From contig NZ_SMFU01000012.1 in the NCBI RefSeq assembly GCF_004339595.1, positions 62,001 to 126,000 on the forward strand: a stretch of DNA of 64,000 nt, given 5' to 3'. Every line of letters begins with the position of its first letter. Within the stretch, counting starts at the first letter, position 1. Below the pieces are notes generated by a model. The model made no database searches, was not told where the DNA came from, and saw nothing but the letters and a program-made list of their open reading frames with translations. This stretch comes from Marinobacterium mangrovicola. GTDB taxonomy: Bacteria; Pseudomonadota; Gammaproteobacteria; Pseudomonadales; Balneatricaceae. Both the position numbers and the translations under genes were made by a program. Positions 41,846 through 50,120 of this stretch are shown here, in pieces.

Positions 41846-42634
41846 GTGGATAGTTTAAAACGAGACGATGGCCTTGCCGGCAAGGTCGCCATTATTTCCG
41901 GTGCCGCCAGCGGCATCGGCCAGGCCCTGGCACTCAGTTATGCACAGGCGGGCGTTAAGGTCGTAGCCGGTTATTTTCCCGGCGACCCGCACGACATCCA
42001 GCAGACTGTGGATAAAGTTATTGCCGCCGGCGGCCAGTGCATTCCGGTAGCCCTGGATGTACGCAGCCAGCAACAGTGCGACGAGCTAGCCAGCACCGCG
42101 GTGCAGGAGTTCGGCAGGCTGGATATCGTTGTTGCCGCGGCCGGCATCCTGCGCCAGGCATCCATTGGCGAGATGAGCGATAACGAGTGGGACGACATGC
42201 TGTCGGTGGACCTGTCCGGTGTCATGCGCCTGTTCCGCTCCGGCTCCAGGCAGATCGAAGAGGGCGGCTCAATGATCGCTATCTCATCGATTGCGGGCGG
42301 CGTCTACGGTTGGGACCACCACGCTCACTACGCCGCGTCAAAGAGCGGCGTGCTTGGCCTGGTACGTTCGCTGGCCGTTGAACTGGCGGAGCGCAGGGTT
42401 CGCGTCAACACTATCATTCCGGGGCTGATCGAGACTCCCCAGTCGCTGGATCCGGTCAACTCCCTGGGTAGCGATGGCCTCAAAGCCGCTGGCGCCTATA
42501 TCCCGCTGGGCCGCGTTGGACGCGCCGACGAGGTGGCCAAGGTTGTGCGCTTCCTCAGCGGCGACGATTCCAGCTATATCACCGGGCAGGAACTGATTGT
42601 CGATGGCGGCCTGACCGTACGCTGGCCGGGTTGA
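41846..42634 (+). CDS. Short-chain dehydrogenase/reductase
   Basis: 262 residues from a GTG start. Motifs: GAASGIGQALALSYAQAGVKVV, AAAGIL, Ser in ISSIAGG, and YAASKSG (Y-x3-K). The sequence ends in the usual SDR GQELIVDGGLTVRW. Classical NAD(P)-dependent dehydrogenase; substrate unknown. Transcribed with the MFS gene and the next SDR. Confidence 0.87.
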   Translation: MDSLKRDDGLAGKVAIISGAASGIGQALALSYAQAGVKVVAGYFPGDPHDIQQTVDKVIAAGGQCIPVALDVRSQQQCDELASTAVQEFGRLDIVVAAAGILRQASIGEMSDNEWDDMLSVDLSGVMRLFRSGSRQIEEGGSMIAISSIAGGVYGWDHHAHYAASKSGVLGLVRSLAVELAERRVRVNTIIPGLIETPQSLDPVNSLGSDGLKAAGAYIPLGRVGRADEVAKVVRFLSGDDSSYITGQELIVDGGLTVRWPG

Positions 42635-42673
42635 TACAGAGGTAGATAAAGAGGGAGCTTCGGCTCCCTGCTT

Positions 42674-43414
42674 TTGGAGACTTGCATGAACAAACTAGAC
42701 AACAAAGTCGCGCTGATCATCGGCGCCGCCAGCGGCATCGGCCAGGCGATCGCGAAACTGTACCAGTCTGAAGGGGCAACTCTGGCCCTGGCCGATCTTA
42801 ACCAGGATGCCTGCGCCAGCATTTGCACAGCTGAGGATTCGGCTTATCGCGTCGACGTCAGCTCCGCCGAGTCGGTGCAGGCGCTGGTAAACGCAGTGGT
42901 CGAGCGCCACGGTCGTATCGATATTCTGGTCAACAGCGCCGGCATCCTGAACGAATGCCCGATCACCGAGATGTCTCCGGATATCTTCGATCAGATGATC
43001 GCCGTTAACCTGCGTGGCGTCTTCCTGGCGTGTCACTACGTGGCGCCGCTGATGGTTGAGCAGCGCTCGGGCCGCATCATCAATATCGCTTCCCAGCTGG
43101 CCCACAAGGGCGCCATCGGCATGTCCCACTACAGCGCGGCCAAGGCTGGCATCCTGGGGATGACCAAGTCCATGGCACGGGAACTGGCACCCTACAACGT
43201 GCTGACCAACGCCATCGCTCCCGGCCCGATCAGCACCCCGCTGCTGGGCGATGTCAGCAGCGAATGGATCGGTGAAAAAGAGGCAGAACTGCCGCTGGGT
43301 CGCTTCGGCAAACCCGAAGAGGTGGCGCCTTCAGCCCTGCTGCTCGCCGCATCCCCGGACGGCGATCTTTACCTCGGGCAGGCGCTCGGCCCCAACAGCG
43401 GCGACGTCATGTAA
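42674..43414 (+). CDS. Short-chain dehydrogenase/reductase (FabG-like)
   Basis: 246 residues. GAASGIGQAIAKLYQSEGATLALADLN (Asp after the second strand suggests NAD preference), NSAGILNE, NIASQLAHKGAIGMSHYSAAKAG. The C-terminus LYLGQALGPNSGDVM keeps the GQxLGPNSGxVM form seen in several catabolic SDRs. It follows the previous SDR by 39 bp. The substrate is unknown. Confidence 0.87.
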   Translation: METCMNKLDNKVALIIGAASGIGQAIAKLYQSEGATLALADLNQDACASICTAEDSAYRVDVSSAESVQALVNAVVERHGRIDILVNSAGILNECPITEMSPDIFDQMIAVNLRGVFLACHYVAPLMVEQRSGRIINIASQLAHKGAIGMSHYSAAKAGILGMTKSMARELAPYNVLTNAIAPGPISTPLLGDVSSEWIGEKEAELPLGRFGKPEEVAPSALLLAASPDGDLYLGQALGPNSGDVM

Positions 43415-43450
43415 CTCTTCGTCTGACTCTTCATGTAAAGCCGCCCCTCC

Positions 43451-43475
43451 GATACCGGGTCGAAGGCCCGGTATC
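43451..43475 (+). terminator. Hairpin after the SDR genes, possible terminator
   Basis: A perfect 9-bp stem GATACCGGG/CCCGGTATC with a 7-nt loop, followed only by CTTCC. Strong structure but a weak T tract. Confidence 0.45.
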
Positions 43476-43634
43476 CTTCCAAAGACGCTGTACACCTAAT
43501 ATCAGCAGCGCACATAATAGTTCGGCACCCCCTCCAAGCCGGCATCCTAGATTGCCTATTTAATGGACTAGAAGAGAGAACCCGTTCTGTCTGCTCTACA
43601 ACTAAAACCAGATGATCAACAGACGCGCGAACCG

Positions 43635-44603
43635 ATGTACGAGGTCATCCGCAAGGCCCTCAGAGAAGCGATTCTGGACCGCCGTATTCAACCCGGCCTG
43701 GTATTGCTCGAAGGACCTATCGCGAAGCTGTTCGACACCAGCCGTGGCCCTGTTCATACCGCCCTGGAAAAACTGTTTGAAGAGGGGCTGATTCAGCGCT
43801 TTGACGGCCGCGGGTTTATACCGAAAACCTTTGCCAGCGATGTTGAGCCGGTCAGAGCCAAGCTGACGTTTGAAAACCTGGGTATCACCAAGGTCGCTGC
43901 GCAGCCGGTGGAAAGCAGGCCCGCCGCCGATCGCATTTTTGATGATGTGGAGGAAGCCGTGGCCATGTCCATCGCCTTCGGCCACTTCAAAATCAACGAG
44001 ATCGCCCTGAGTGAGTACTACGGCGTCAGCCGCACCGTCGCGCGCGAGGTGCTGGGACGCCTGAAAAGCCGGCAACTGGTGGAGAAAACCAAGCAGTCGC
44101 CCTGGCTGGCCGGGCCTCTGACCGCAAGGGCCGTGGCCGATGACTTCGAGATTAGAGCGCTACTGGAGCCGGCGTTGTTGATCGATTCAGCGCCGCAGCT
44201 GGATCCGGACAAGGTGTTCGCCATGCAACGCCGCCTGGCGCACCTGATTCTACACCCGGAAGAACAAACCGCATCTGCGGTCGCCAAAATAGAATCGGAG
44301 CTGCATTCAGAATGGCTGAGCTTCGCTCATAACAAGAAAGCGCTGAAGATGATCGCCCAAAGCCAGCTGCCGCTGATGGTGAACCGCATCTTTTTCAGCA
44401 CCCTGGGCATTCCGCCCGGGGACCCGGTTTTCATGGAAAACAAACTGGTGGTCGATCACATCGCCCAGGGCGCTTACGAAGCCGCCGCCGCGAGCCTCAA
44501 GGCCCACCTGAAACATGCCGCAGAGCGCACCCGAAAGCGCCTGAAAGTGCTTTCGGTGTTCCCGGAGCCGCAATTACCGCCCTATCTGGTCCGGGTCACC
44601 TGA
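43635..44603 (+). CDS. GntR-family regulator with two winged-helix domains
   Basis: 322 residues from ATG 43635. The first GntR wHTH (MYEVIRKALREAILDRRIQPGLVLLEGPIAKLFDTSRGPVHTALEKLFEEGLI, residues 1-55) is followed by a second (AVAMSIAFGHFKINEIALSEYYGVSRTVAREVLGRLKSRQLVEKT, about 110-155) and an FCD-like helical C-terminus. Tandem wHTH domains are unusual for GntR proteins. The upstream codons read LSALQLKPDDQQTREP in frame without ATG, GTG or TTG, so a longer protein would need a CTG start near 43587. Probable controller of the two palindromes at 39060 and 39374 (inference). Confidence 0.8.
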   Translation: MYEVIRKALREAILDRRIQPGLVLLEGPIAKLFDTSRGPVHTALEKLFEEGLIQRFDGRGFIPKTFASDVEPVRAKLTFENLGITKVAAQPVESRPAADRIFDDVEEAVAMSIAFGHFKINEIALSEYYGVSRTVAREVLGRLKSRQLVEKTKQSPWLAGPLTARAVADDFEIRALLEPALLIDSAPQLDPDKVFAMQRRLAHLILHPEEQTASAVAKIESELHSEWLSFAHNKKALKMIAQSQLPLMVNRIFFSTLGIPPGDPVFMENKLVVDHIAQGAYEAAAASLKAHLKHAAERTRKRLKVLSVFPEPQLPPYLVRVT

Positions 44604-44703
44604 TACACGCCCCCAAAACGCTGAAGACCGTTCAGGCTTCAGCGTTAATCGAGTCTAATCTCTCTATCCAGCCGCACCCAATCACTGCCCATAACAGATC
44701 GCA

Positions 44704-45537
44704 TCAGTCAGATGAACGGATCAACAACCGATCCAGCAGCCAGTAGGGCAGGATACGTCGCATCAATCCCATGAAATGGGTCGGGAAGGTGACGTAGTAA
44801 CGCGCCTTGGGGCGACGGCTTTCAATGGCGTGCAGAAGGGGCTTGAGCACCGCTTCTGAAGTCAGGGTGAACGCGGGTTCTTTGCCAGGCTCCTGGTTAG
44901 CCAGCCGAGCGACAACCGCTTCATAGGTCTGCCGGTGAGCGCTGGCCTCGACATCGATATTTTCGTTGAACTTGGCAAAGGCGTTTTTGCGGAAAGCGCT
45001 CTCGATCGGGCCCGGCTCAATCAGGCTGACGGCGATGCCGCTGCCCTCAAGCTCCAGCCTCAGGGTGTCCGTCAGGCCTTCAAGCGCGAATTTGGAGCAG
45101 TTGTAGGCGCCACGATACTTCAACGCCACCATCCCCAGCACCGACGAGTTCATCACGATGCGGCCATGCCTCTGACGCCGCATCACCGGCAGTACCCGGT
45201 TGGTCAACTCAAGCGTCCCCAGCAGATTGGTTTCCAGCTGGGCGCGCATCACATCGCGGGTAAGGTCTTCGACGGCACCGGGCTGACCGTAAGCAGCGTT
45301 GTTGAACAGGGCATCCAGGGTGCCTCCGGTCCGCTCCAGTACCTGATCCACTGCACGGTTGATCGAATCGCTGCTGTCCAGATCCAGCTGCAGGCTCTCA
45401 AGGTCCAACTCACTGAGAACCTGTACATCCTGTTCCTGCCGGGCAGTGGCAAACACACGGTAGCCAAGCTCCTTAAGACGTAGCGCGCAATGTCGCCCAA
45501 TACCGCTGGAGCAGCCAGTGACGAGGATCGATTTCAT
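44704..45537 (-). CDS. Short-chain dehydrogenase/reductase
   Basis: 277 residues. SILVTGCSSGIGRHCALRLKELGYRVFATAR, NNAAYGQPGAVEDL, NSSVLG and YNCSKFALEG (Y-x3-K). The Arg in FATAR indicates NADPH. The C-terminus (YYVTFPTHFMGLMRRILPYWLLDRLL) is amphipathic, as in many SDRs annotated as oxidoreductases of unknown substrate. It is convergent with the GntR gene and not obviously tied to the catabolic cluster. Confidence 0.85.
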   Translation of the reverse strand: MKSILVTGCSSGIGRHCALRLKELGYRVFATARQEQDVQVLSELDLESLQLDLDSSDSINRAVDQVLERTGGTLDALFNNAAYGQPGAVEDLTRDVMRAQLETNLLGTLELTNRVLPVMRRQRHGRIVMNSSVLGMVALKYRGAYNCSKFALEGLTDTLRLELEGSGIAVSLIEPGPIESAFRKNAFAKFNENIDVEASAHRQTYEAVVARLANQEPGKEPAFTLTSEAVLKPLLHAIESRRPKARYYVTFPTHFMGLMRRILPYWLLDRLLIRSSD

Positions 45538-45581
45538 GTTCTTTCCCTGTGGTGATTCTCTGTGAAGCGCTTAAGCAGGCA

Positions 45582-45848
45582 TCAGTCCGCCGCTTGAGCA
45601 CTCGAAACGGCGGCTTCCAGCTGTTCGATCTTGGCGTTCTGTCGATCAATAAAGCTTTGTTGAGAGTCCAGATTCAGCTTATCTGCTATCCCCTGAAACT
45701 GCAGACGGGCGTTTTCCTCTGTCAGGCTCTTTACCTGGAAGTACTGAAAAGCATTCATTCCCAGCGAAAGGGCAACGACCAGGGCGATCACGATCGCCGC
45801 ATCCAGATGAAGGGTGAACTTTTTCAATGCCATTTCCTTAACGAGCAT
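45582..45848 (-). CDS. Small membrane protein with coiled coil
   Basis: 88 residues at most. One membrane helix (AAIVIALVVALSLGMNAFQYF, residues about 17-37) is followed by a heptad-like segment (VKSLTEENARLQFQGIADKLNL ... RQNAKIEQLEAAVSSA). A start at 45833 (MALKKFTLHLD) is possible, but the Shine-Dalgarno would then be too close. No family recognised. It lies 44 bp upstream of the SDR gene on the same strand and could share its transcript. Confidence 0.55.
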   Translation of the reverse strand: MLVKEMALKKFTLHLDAAIVIALVVALSLGMNAFQYFQVKSLTEENARLQFQGIADKLNLDSQQSFIDRQNAKIEQLEAAVSSAQAAD

Positions 45849-46123
45849 TTGGGGTAGGGCCGACTCTGCGGCTTAGCAGGCCTTTTATACGCGCTAAGGG
45901 AGACTCAGAAAAGCACTGACCGCATCAGTGTCGTATCTGGCAGTCTTGCCAGAATATGCACGCCAGAAATGACATAGAAGCAGAGATTCACTCGGGAAAA
46001 TTAAAAATTATCCAATATAAACAAAGCGTTAAGAATTAACACCTGAGCTACCAAAGCTGGCATCCAAGTTGCGATACAGAATGCAGGCAGTCAGCCTCAA
46101 CCCGAGCAGCAAGGAGAAAGACG

Positions 46124-46255
46124 ATGGTTGCTACTCACAATGACGAGAAGTACGAAGAACTCGGACTGATACCCTCAATCCTGATGGTCGTGGTCGGTCT
46201 GGTTATCGCTATCATTCCAGCCCTTGTCCAGATCGGGATACTGGCGGCGGGCTAA
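46124..46255 (+). CDS. 43-residue single-span membrane peptide
   Basis: Reads MVATHNDEKYEELGLIPSIL and then a hydrophobic helix (MVVVGLVIAIIPALVQIGILAAG). AAGGAG lies seven bases ahead of the ATG, and an intrinsic terminator follows 30 bp after the stop, so it looks like a complete monocistronic gene. The charged soluble head with a C-terminal membrane helix fits small regulatory membrane proteins. No family recognised. Confidence 0.6.
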   Translation: MVATHNDEKYEELGLIPSILMVVVGLVIAIIPALVQIGILAAG

Positions 46256-46284
46256 CCTGAAAGACTCCCAAGCAACTGTTTTAG

Positions 46285-46308
46285 CCCCGGTTCTGTCCGG
46301 GGTTTTTT
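46285..46308 (+). terminator. Rho-independent terminator after the small membrane peptide
   Basis: CCCCGG, loop TTCTGT, CCGGGG, then six T. Confidence 0.85.
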
Positions 46309-46409
46309 ATGCACAAAACACGGAGAGATGGCTGGATAACCCGGCTCATCGGATATGCAGACAGACTAAGCCTGTAAACTAAGCACGGAAAAAGTACGTG
46401 AAAAACGGT

Positions 46410-46441
46410 GTTGAGAGGTTGAGAGGTTGAGAGGTTGAGAG
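46410..46441. repeat. 8-bp tandem repeat, four copies
   Basis: GTTGAGAG repeated four times without change, in the gene-free stretch between the peptide terminator and the tRNA-Leu pair. A simple-sequence tract that could vary in length; no gene reads through it. Confidence 0.9.
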
Positions 46442-46500
46442 ACTGTACTGAGAAGCGGTACTTGAAAAACTACGCGGGAAAACTTTTTTAGGGGAGATCA

Positions 46501-46520
46501 CCATCGGTGAGCACCGATGG
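46501..46520 (-). terminator. Hairpin including the CCA end of the distal tRNA-Leu
   Basis: CCATCGGT, loop GCTC, ACCGATGG on the minus strand. The first three bases are the tRNA CCA end. No long T tract follows directly, so a processing or 3'-end protection signal is as likely as termination. Confidence 0.5.
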
Positions 46521-46604
46521 TGCAGATGGGGAGACTCGAACTCCCACGCCCGTGAAGGCACTAGCACCTGAAGCTAGCGTGTCTACCAATTCCACCACAT
46601 CTGC
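46518..46604 (-). tRNA. tRNA-Leu (anticodon CAG), distal copy
   Basis: 87 nt with encoded CCA. Acceptor GCAGATG pairs with CATCTGC, the D-arm contains TGGTAGACACG, and the anticodon stem GCTAGC/GCTAG encloses TTCAGGT with anticodon CAG (complement at 46568-46570). The long variable arm TGCCTTCACGGGCGT is typical of class II tRNAs, and GTTCGAGTC forms the T-loop. Identical to the copy 190 bp upstream and probably co-transcribed with it. Confidence 0.97.
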
Positions 46605-46693
46605 GTCGGTTTGTGCGGCTTTATGTCTCTTACGAGGCAAGCGGCGCCGATCCGCTCTAACTTTTGACACTTTCGAACTTTTGCCGTTCAACA

Positions 46694-46710
46694 CCACTTC
46701 GGGGAAGTGG
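46694..46710 (-). other. Hairpin including the CCA end of the proximal tRNA-Leu
   Basis: CCACTTC, loop CCC, GAAGTGG on the minus strand, again starting with the tRNA CCA. The stem sequence differs from that after the other copy, so the structure and not the sequence is kept. Confidence 0.6.
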
Positions 46711-46794
46711 TGCAGATGGGGAGACTCGAACTCCCACGCCCGTGAAGGCACTAGCACCTGAAGCTAGCGTGTCTACCAATTCCACCACATCTGC
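46708..46794 (-). tRNA. tRNA-Leu (anticodon CAG), proximal copy
   Basis: Identical over all 87 nt to the distal copy. Anticodon complement at 46758-46760. A consensus-like promoter lies 17 bp upstream of the mature 5' end. Confidence 0.97.
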
Positions 46795-46810
46795 TTCGAA
46801 AGTGGGGCGC

Positions 46811-46839
46811 ATTATATAGAGCGCCCCGGGGGTCCACAA
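46811..46839 (-). promoter_or_regulatory. Sigma-70 promoter of the tRNA-Leu pair
   Basis: Minus strand: -35 TTGTGG (46834-46839), 17-bp spacer, perfect -10 TATAAT (46811-46816), then the GC-rich discriminator GCGCCCC of stringently controlled promoters. Confidence 0.85.
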
Positions 46840-46880
46840 CCCCCTTTTGAAATCTTTTTTAAACTCCTGGCAAAAGCGCC

Positions 46881-47975
46881 TCAGGGCGCCAGGCATTTTT
46901 CGAAACGACTAGCCAAATCAAGCAGATAGTCCGGATAGGCGTTCGCGCTCAATTTGAAATCCACGGCCAGAGGGTCTATCTCGGCGATTTTCAACTCCAG
47001 GCCATCGGTAATCCGCTCCACCAGGGTGCTGCTGAACTGGGGCTCGGTGAGTACGCAGGCTGTCTGCTTCTGCTCCAGAGTCTCCCGGATCTCCGCTAGG
47101 TGGCGCGCTCCCGGGCTGCGACCCGGATCCACGGTAAAGTAACCCTGCTGGTTAAGATTGTAGTGTTCGACAAAGCCGGTATAGGCATCGTGGAACACGA
47201 AGAAGCCACGTTCATGCAACGGCTCCAGTGTCGCGCTGATCTGGCGGTCTACAGCATTTACCGACGCCTCGAAGTGCTCGAAGTTGCTGACCAGCTGCGC
47301 TTCCTGCTCCGGGTATGCTTCGATCAGACGGGCGAGGATATTCCGCGCCGCCTCCAGACCAGTCATCGGATCCAGCCAGGGGTGCACATCCAGACCGCCA
47401 TGGTCATGTTCGTGGCCGTGATCATGGGCAGCCTCTTCGTGCTCCTCATGGTGCTCTTCTTCGTGCTCATCAGCATGCCCGGCATGTTCTTCATGGTGCT
47501 CATCGTGCTCACCCTCGTCATGATCATGGCCGTGTTCATCGTGATCATGCTCCGCATGGCTATCTTCATCATGGTGCTCATCTTCGTCATGATGCTCATG
47601 CCCCGCGTGGCCATCGGCCTCGCCCGACAACAGCGTCACCTGCGACACACCGGACTGATTCAGAGGCTTCTCGAGAAAGCGTTCCAGCTCCGGTCCGACC
47701 CAGACCACCAGCCGCGCGTCATCCAGAGAACGCATATCCGAGGGCTTCATGGCATAGTGATGCGGTGAAGCGCCATCCGGCAGCAGCACGCGGGTCTCGG
47801 TCACTCCCTGGGTAAGCGCTGCGGCAATCATCCCTAAAGGTTTTATACTGGCGACCACACCCCCGTCTTCTGCGCTGGCAGGAGCGGAAGAGAGCAGCAC
47901 AGCCGATGCGACAGCGGCACCCAAATTGCGACGCGCATTGGAAAACACTAAATTTTGGATCGAAATCACACTCAC
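46881..47975 (-). CDS. znuA: Zinc ABC transporter periplasmic binding protein ZnuA
   Basis: About 364 residues with a signal peptide ending near SSAPASA. The cluster A-I metal-binding fold shows ligands in GASPHHYAMKPSD (His) and GGLDVHPWLDP (His), FVFHDAYTGFVEHY, and the late Asp in ISEIDPLAVD-type IAEIDPLAVDF. A His/Asp/Glu-rich loop spans residues about 122-192 with some 26 His, the zinc-scavenging loop of ZnuA but unusually long. The start is uncertain: GTG at 47975 lies inside GAGGTG, so GTG at 47969 fits the Shine-Dalgarno better. Divergent from zur across a Zur box. Confidence 0.95.
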   Translation of the reverse strand: MSVISIQNLVFSNARRNLGAAVASAVLLSSAPASAEDGGVVASIKPLGMIAAALTQGVTETRVLLPDGASPHHYAMKPSDMRSLDDARLVVWVGPELERFLEKPLNQSGVSQVTLLSGEADGHAGHEHHDEDEHHDEDSHAEHDHDEHGHDHDEGEHDEHHEEHAGHADEHEEEHHEEHEEAAHDHGHEHDHGGLDVHPWLDPMTGLEAARNILARLIEAYPEQEAQLVSNFEHFEASVNAVDRQISATLEPLHERGFFVFHDAYTGFVEHYNLNQQGYFTVDPGRSPGARHLAEIRETLEQKQTACVLTEPQFSSTLVERITDGLELKIAEIDPLAVDFKLSANAYPDYLLDLASRFEKCLAP

Positions 47976-47997
47976 CTCTAACGTACAGTAATCGCCA

Positions 47998-48012
47998 TGT
48001 TATACTATAACA
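47998..48012. promoter_or_regulatory. Zur box between znuA and zur
   Basis: A perfect 7+1+7 palindrome TGTTATA-C-TATAACA, matching the gammaproteobacterial Zur operator core. It sits between the divergent znuA and zur-znuCB units and can control both. Confidence 0.88.
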
Positions 48013-48046
48013 AACCGAATTTCTGGCGTTGTCAATACGAGACGAT

Positions 48047-48550
48047 ATGAACCGCGAAGATCCAGGCTTTGAAGCCAACCACAACCACGATCACTGCATG
48101 GAGTCGGCGTTATCCACGGCGAAAGATCTCTGCCGTGAACGCAAACAGCGTCTGACGCCCATCCGTGAACTGGTGCTGAAGCTGATCTGGGAAAACCACC
48201 AGCCCATGGGCGCCTACGAGCTGCTACCCGCGCTTGCGGCCGCCGGCTTCAACTCGGCTCCGCCCACGATCTATCGCGCGCTGGAGTTCCTGCAGGAGCA
48301 GGGACTGGTGCACCGGATCGCTTCACTGAACGCGTTTATCGGCTGCCCGCATCCAGAGAGCCCGCACCGCAGCGGCTTTCTGATCTGCAGTGGCTGCCAA
48401 CGGGCAGTGGAGCTGGATACCGCACCGGTACACCGAGCGCTCAGCGAGTCGGCCTCCGAGCTTGGTTTCAAGATCGCCCACGAAACGGTGGAAGTGGTGG
48501 GTCTCTGTGCAGACTGCCAAAGCCAGCCCGGGGAGACGGCGGATGCCTAA
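48047..48550 (+). CDS. zur: Zinc uptake regulator Zur (Fur family)
   Basis: 167 residues from ATG 48047; a TTG at 48029 would add six. The wHTH ([57 protein letters not shown]) and the Zn ligands [20 protein letters not shown] and CADC identify Zur. With zinc bound it represses the adjoining uptake genes. Its stop overlaps the znuC start by eight bases. The N-terminus carries an extra NHNHDHC motif. Confidence 0.93.
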   Translation: MNREDPGFEANHNHDHCMESALSTAKDLCRERKQRLTPIRELVLKLIWENHQPMGAYELLPALAAAGFNSAPPTIYRALEFLQEQGLVHRIASLNAFIGCPHPESPHRSGFLICSGCQRAVELDTAPVHRALSESASELGFKIAHETVEVVGLCADCQSQPGETADA

Positions 48551-49313
48551 TCGCGACCTCGTCCGCCTCAGCCAGATCAACGTACGCTTTGGCGATGACG
48601 AAGTACTGAAAAATATCAGCCTGAATCTGCATGATGACTGCATTACGACGCTGATCGGCCCCAATGGTGCAGGGAAAACCACCCTGGTCCGAATCGTACT
48701 CGGCCTGATCAAGCCCACTGACGGCAATATCTGGCGTCGCCCCGATCTGCGCATCGGCTACATGCCGCAGAAGCTCCATATCGATCGCACCCTGCCACTG
48801 ACCGTCGCTCGCTTTATGCAGACGCCACAGCGCAGTGAAAAAACCGCCGTACAGGAAGCATTGCAGGCGGTAGCCGCGGATCATCTGCTGAATAAATCAC
48901 TTCACGACCTCTCCGGCGGCGAAACCCAGCGTGTGCTGCTGGCCCGCGCCCTACTGCGCAATCCGACTCTGCTGGTGCTGGATGAGCCGGTCCAGGGCGT
49001 CGACCTGAACGGCCAGGTGGAGCTATACAACCTGATCGCGCGGATCCGCCGCGAGCGCAAGCTCGGCGTGCTGATGATCTCCCATGATCTGCACCTGGTG
49101 ATGGCCTCCACCGACCATGTGGTCTGCCTTAACCATCATGTCTGCTGCTCTGGTCACCCCGAGGCGGTGAGCAACGATCCCTCGTTCCGGGAGCTGTTCG
49201 GGCCCTCCCAGGCCAATGCGCTGGCCCTGTACAACCACCATCACGATCACCACCACGATATCCATGGCGATGTGGTCGATGATCAACCCTCTCCCTGCTG
49301 TAACGGACACTGA
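48543..49313 (+). CDS. znuC: Zinc ABC transporter ATPase ZnuC
   Basis: 256 residues from ATG 48543. Walker [10 protein letters not shown], signature [16 protein letters not shown], Walker [13 protein letters not shown] and the switch His in ISHDLHLV. The C-terminus carries a His-rich tail ([13 protein letters not shown]) ending in CCNGH, which could bind zinc. Overlaps zur by eight bases and is followed 3 bp later by znuB. Confidence 0.95.
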   Translation: MPNRDLVRLSQINVRFGDDEVLKNISLNLHDDCITTLIGPNGAGKTTLVRIVLGLIKPTDGNIWRRPDLRIGYMPQKLHIDRTLPLTVARFMQTPQRSEKTAVQEALQAVAADHLLNKSLHDLSGGETQRVLLARALLRNPTLLVLDEPVQGVDLNGQVELYNLIARIRRERKLGVLMISHDLHLVMASTDHVVCLNHHVCCSGHPEAVSNDPSFRELFGPSQANALALYNHHHDHHHDIHGDVVDDQPSPCCNGH

Positions 49314-49316
49314 ACC

Positions 49317-50111
49317 ATGGCGGATTTTCTTCTACTGGCCCTGGCCGGAGGTATCGGCATAGCCGCTGTGGCGGGGCCTCTGGGCTCTTTTGTGGTCTGG
49401 CGGCGAATGGCCTATTTCGGCGATACCCTGGCGCATTCGGCGCTGCTCGGCATCGCCCTGGGCTTTCTGCTCCAGATCAACCTGAACCTGGCCGTGGTGG
49501 CCAGCTGTGTGCTGCTGTCGCTGATTCTGGTAGCGCTGCAGCGCCAGCACCTGGTGGCCACCGATACCCTGCTGGGGATCATGGCGCACAGCTCGCTGTC
49601 GCTGGGTCTGGTGGCGATTGCACTGCTGGATAACGTGCGTATCGATCTGATGCAGTACCTGTTTGGCGACCTGCTGGCCATCGCACCTTCGGATCTGATC
49701 TGGATCTACGGCGGCGGTGCTCTGGTGCTGTTGGTGACCTGGCGACTGTGGAACCAGTTGCTGGCGATTACCATCAACGAGGAGCTGGCTCAGGTCGAGG
49801 GCGTGAATACCCTCGGTGTAAAACTGGCCCTGATGCTGCTGATCGCCACCGTCATCGCCGTGGCGATGAAACTGGTGGGCATTCTGCTAATCACCTCTCT
49901 GCTGATTATCCCGGCGGCCGCGGCACGACGCATCTCCTCCACCCCTGAGCAGATGGCGGTGTTCGCGTCGCTACTGGGCATGGTTGCTGTGGTCGCTGGC
50001 CTCAGCGCTTCCTGGTTCTGGGATACGCCGGCAGGCCCCTCGGTTGTGGTCGCGGCTCTGGCTGAGTTCCTGCTGCTCTACGCCGCGCCACGCGGCTTAT
50101 CCAGAGCCTAA
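49317..50111 (+). CDS. znuB: Zinc ABC transporter permease ZnuB
   Basis: 264 residues, about 8 membrane segments, of the ABC-3 permease family (GPLGSFVVWRRMAYFGDTLAHSALLGIALGFLL; DTLLGIMAHSSLSLGLV; ITSLLIIPAAAARRIS). Completes the ZnuABC importer. Confidence 0.95.
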   Translation: MADFLLLALAGGIGIAAVAGPLGSFVVWRRMAYFGDTLAHSALLGIALGFLLQINLNLAVVASCVLLSLILVALQRQHLVATDTLLGIMAHSSLSLGLVAIALLDNVRIDLMQYLFGDLLAIAPSDLIWIYGGGALVLLVTWRLWNQLLAITINEELAQVEGVNTLGVKLALMLLIATVIAVAMKLVGILLITSLLIIPAAAARRISSTPEQMAVFASLLGMVAVVAGLSASWFWDTPAGPSVVVAALAEFLLLYAAPRGLSRA

Positions 50112-50120
50112 GCCCGGGTT

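Noticed and set aside
42008..42016. A DnaA-box 9-mer TGTGGATAA
   Set aside because: Isolated and inside an SDR coding sequence; taken as chance background.
46379..46757. Short open frames overlapping the tRNA-Leu genes
   Set aside because: They read through the mature tRNA sequences and the 8-bp repeat, and the two frames share residues only because the tRNAs are duplicated.
46866..46893. Hairpin overlapping the znuA stop codon as a terminator
   Set aside because: The GCGCC/GGCGC stem has only a four-base T run on the znuA strand, and the longer pairing has an asymmetric bulge. It is too weak to call.
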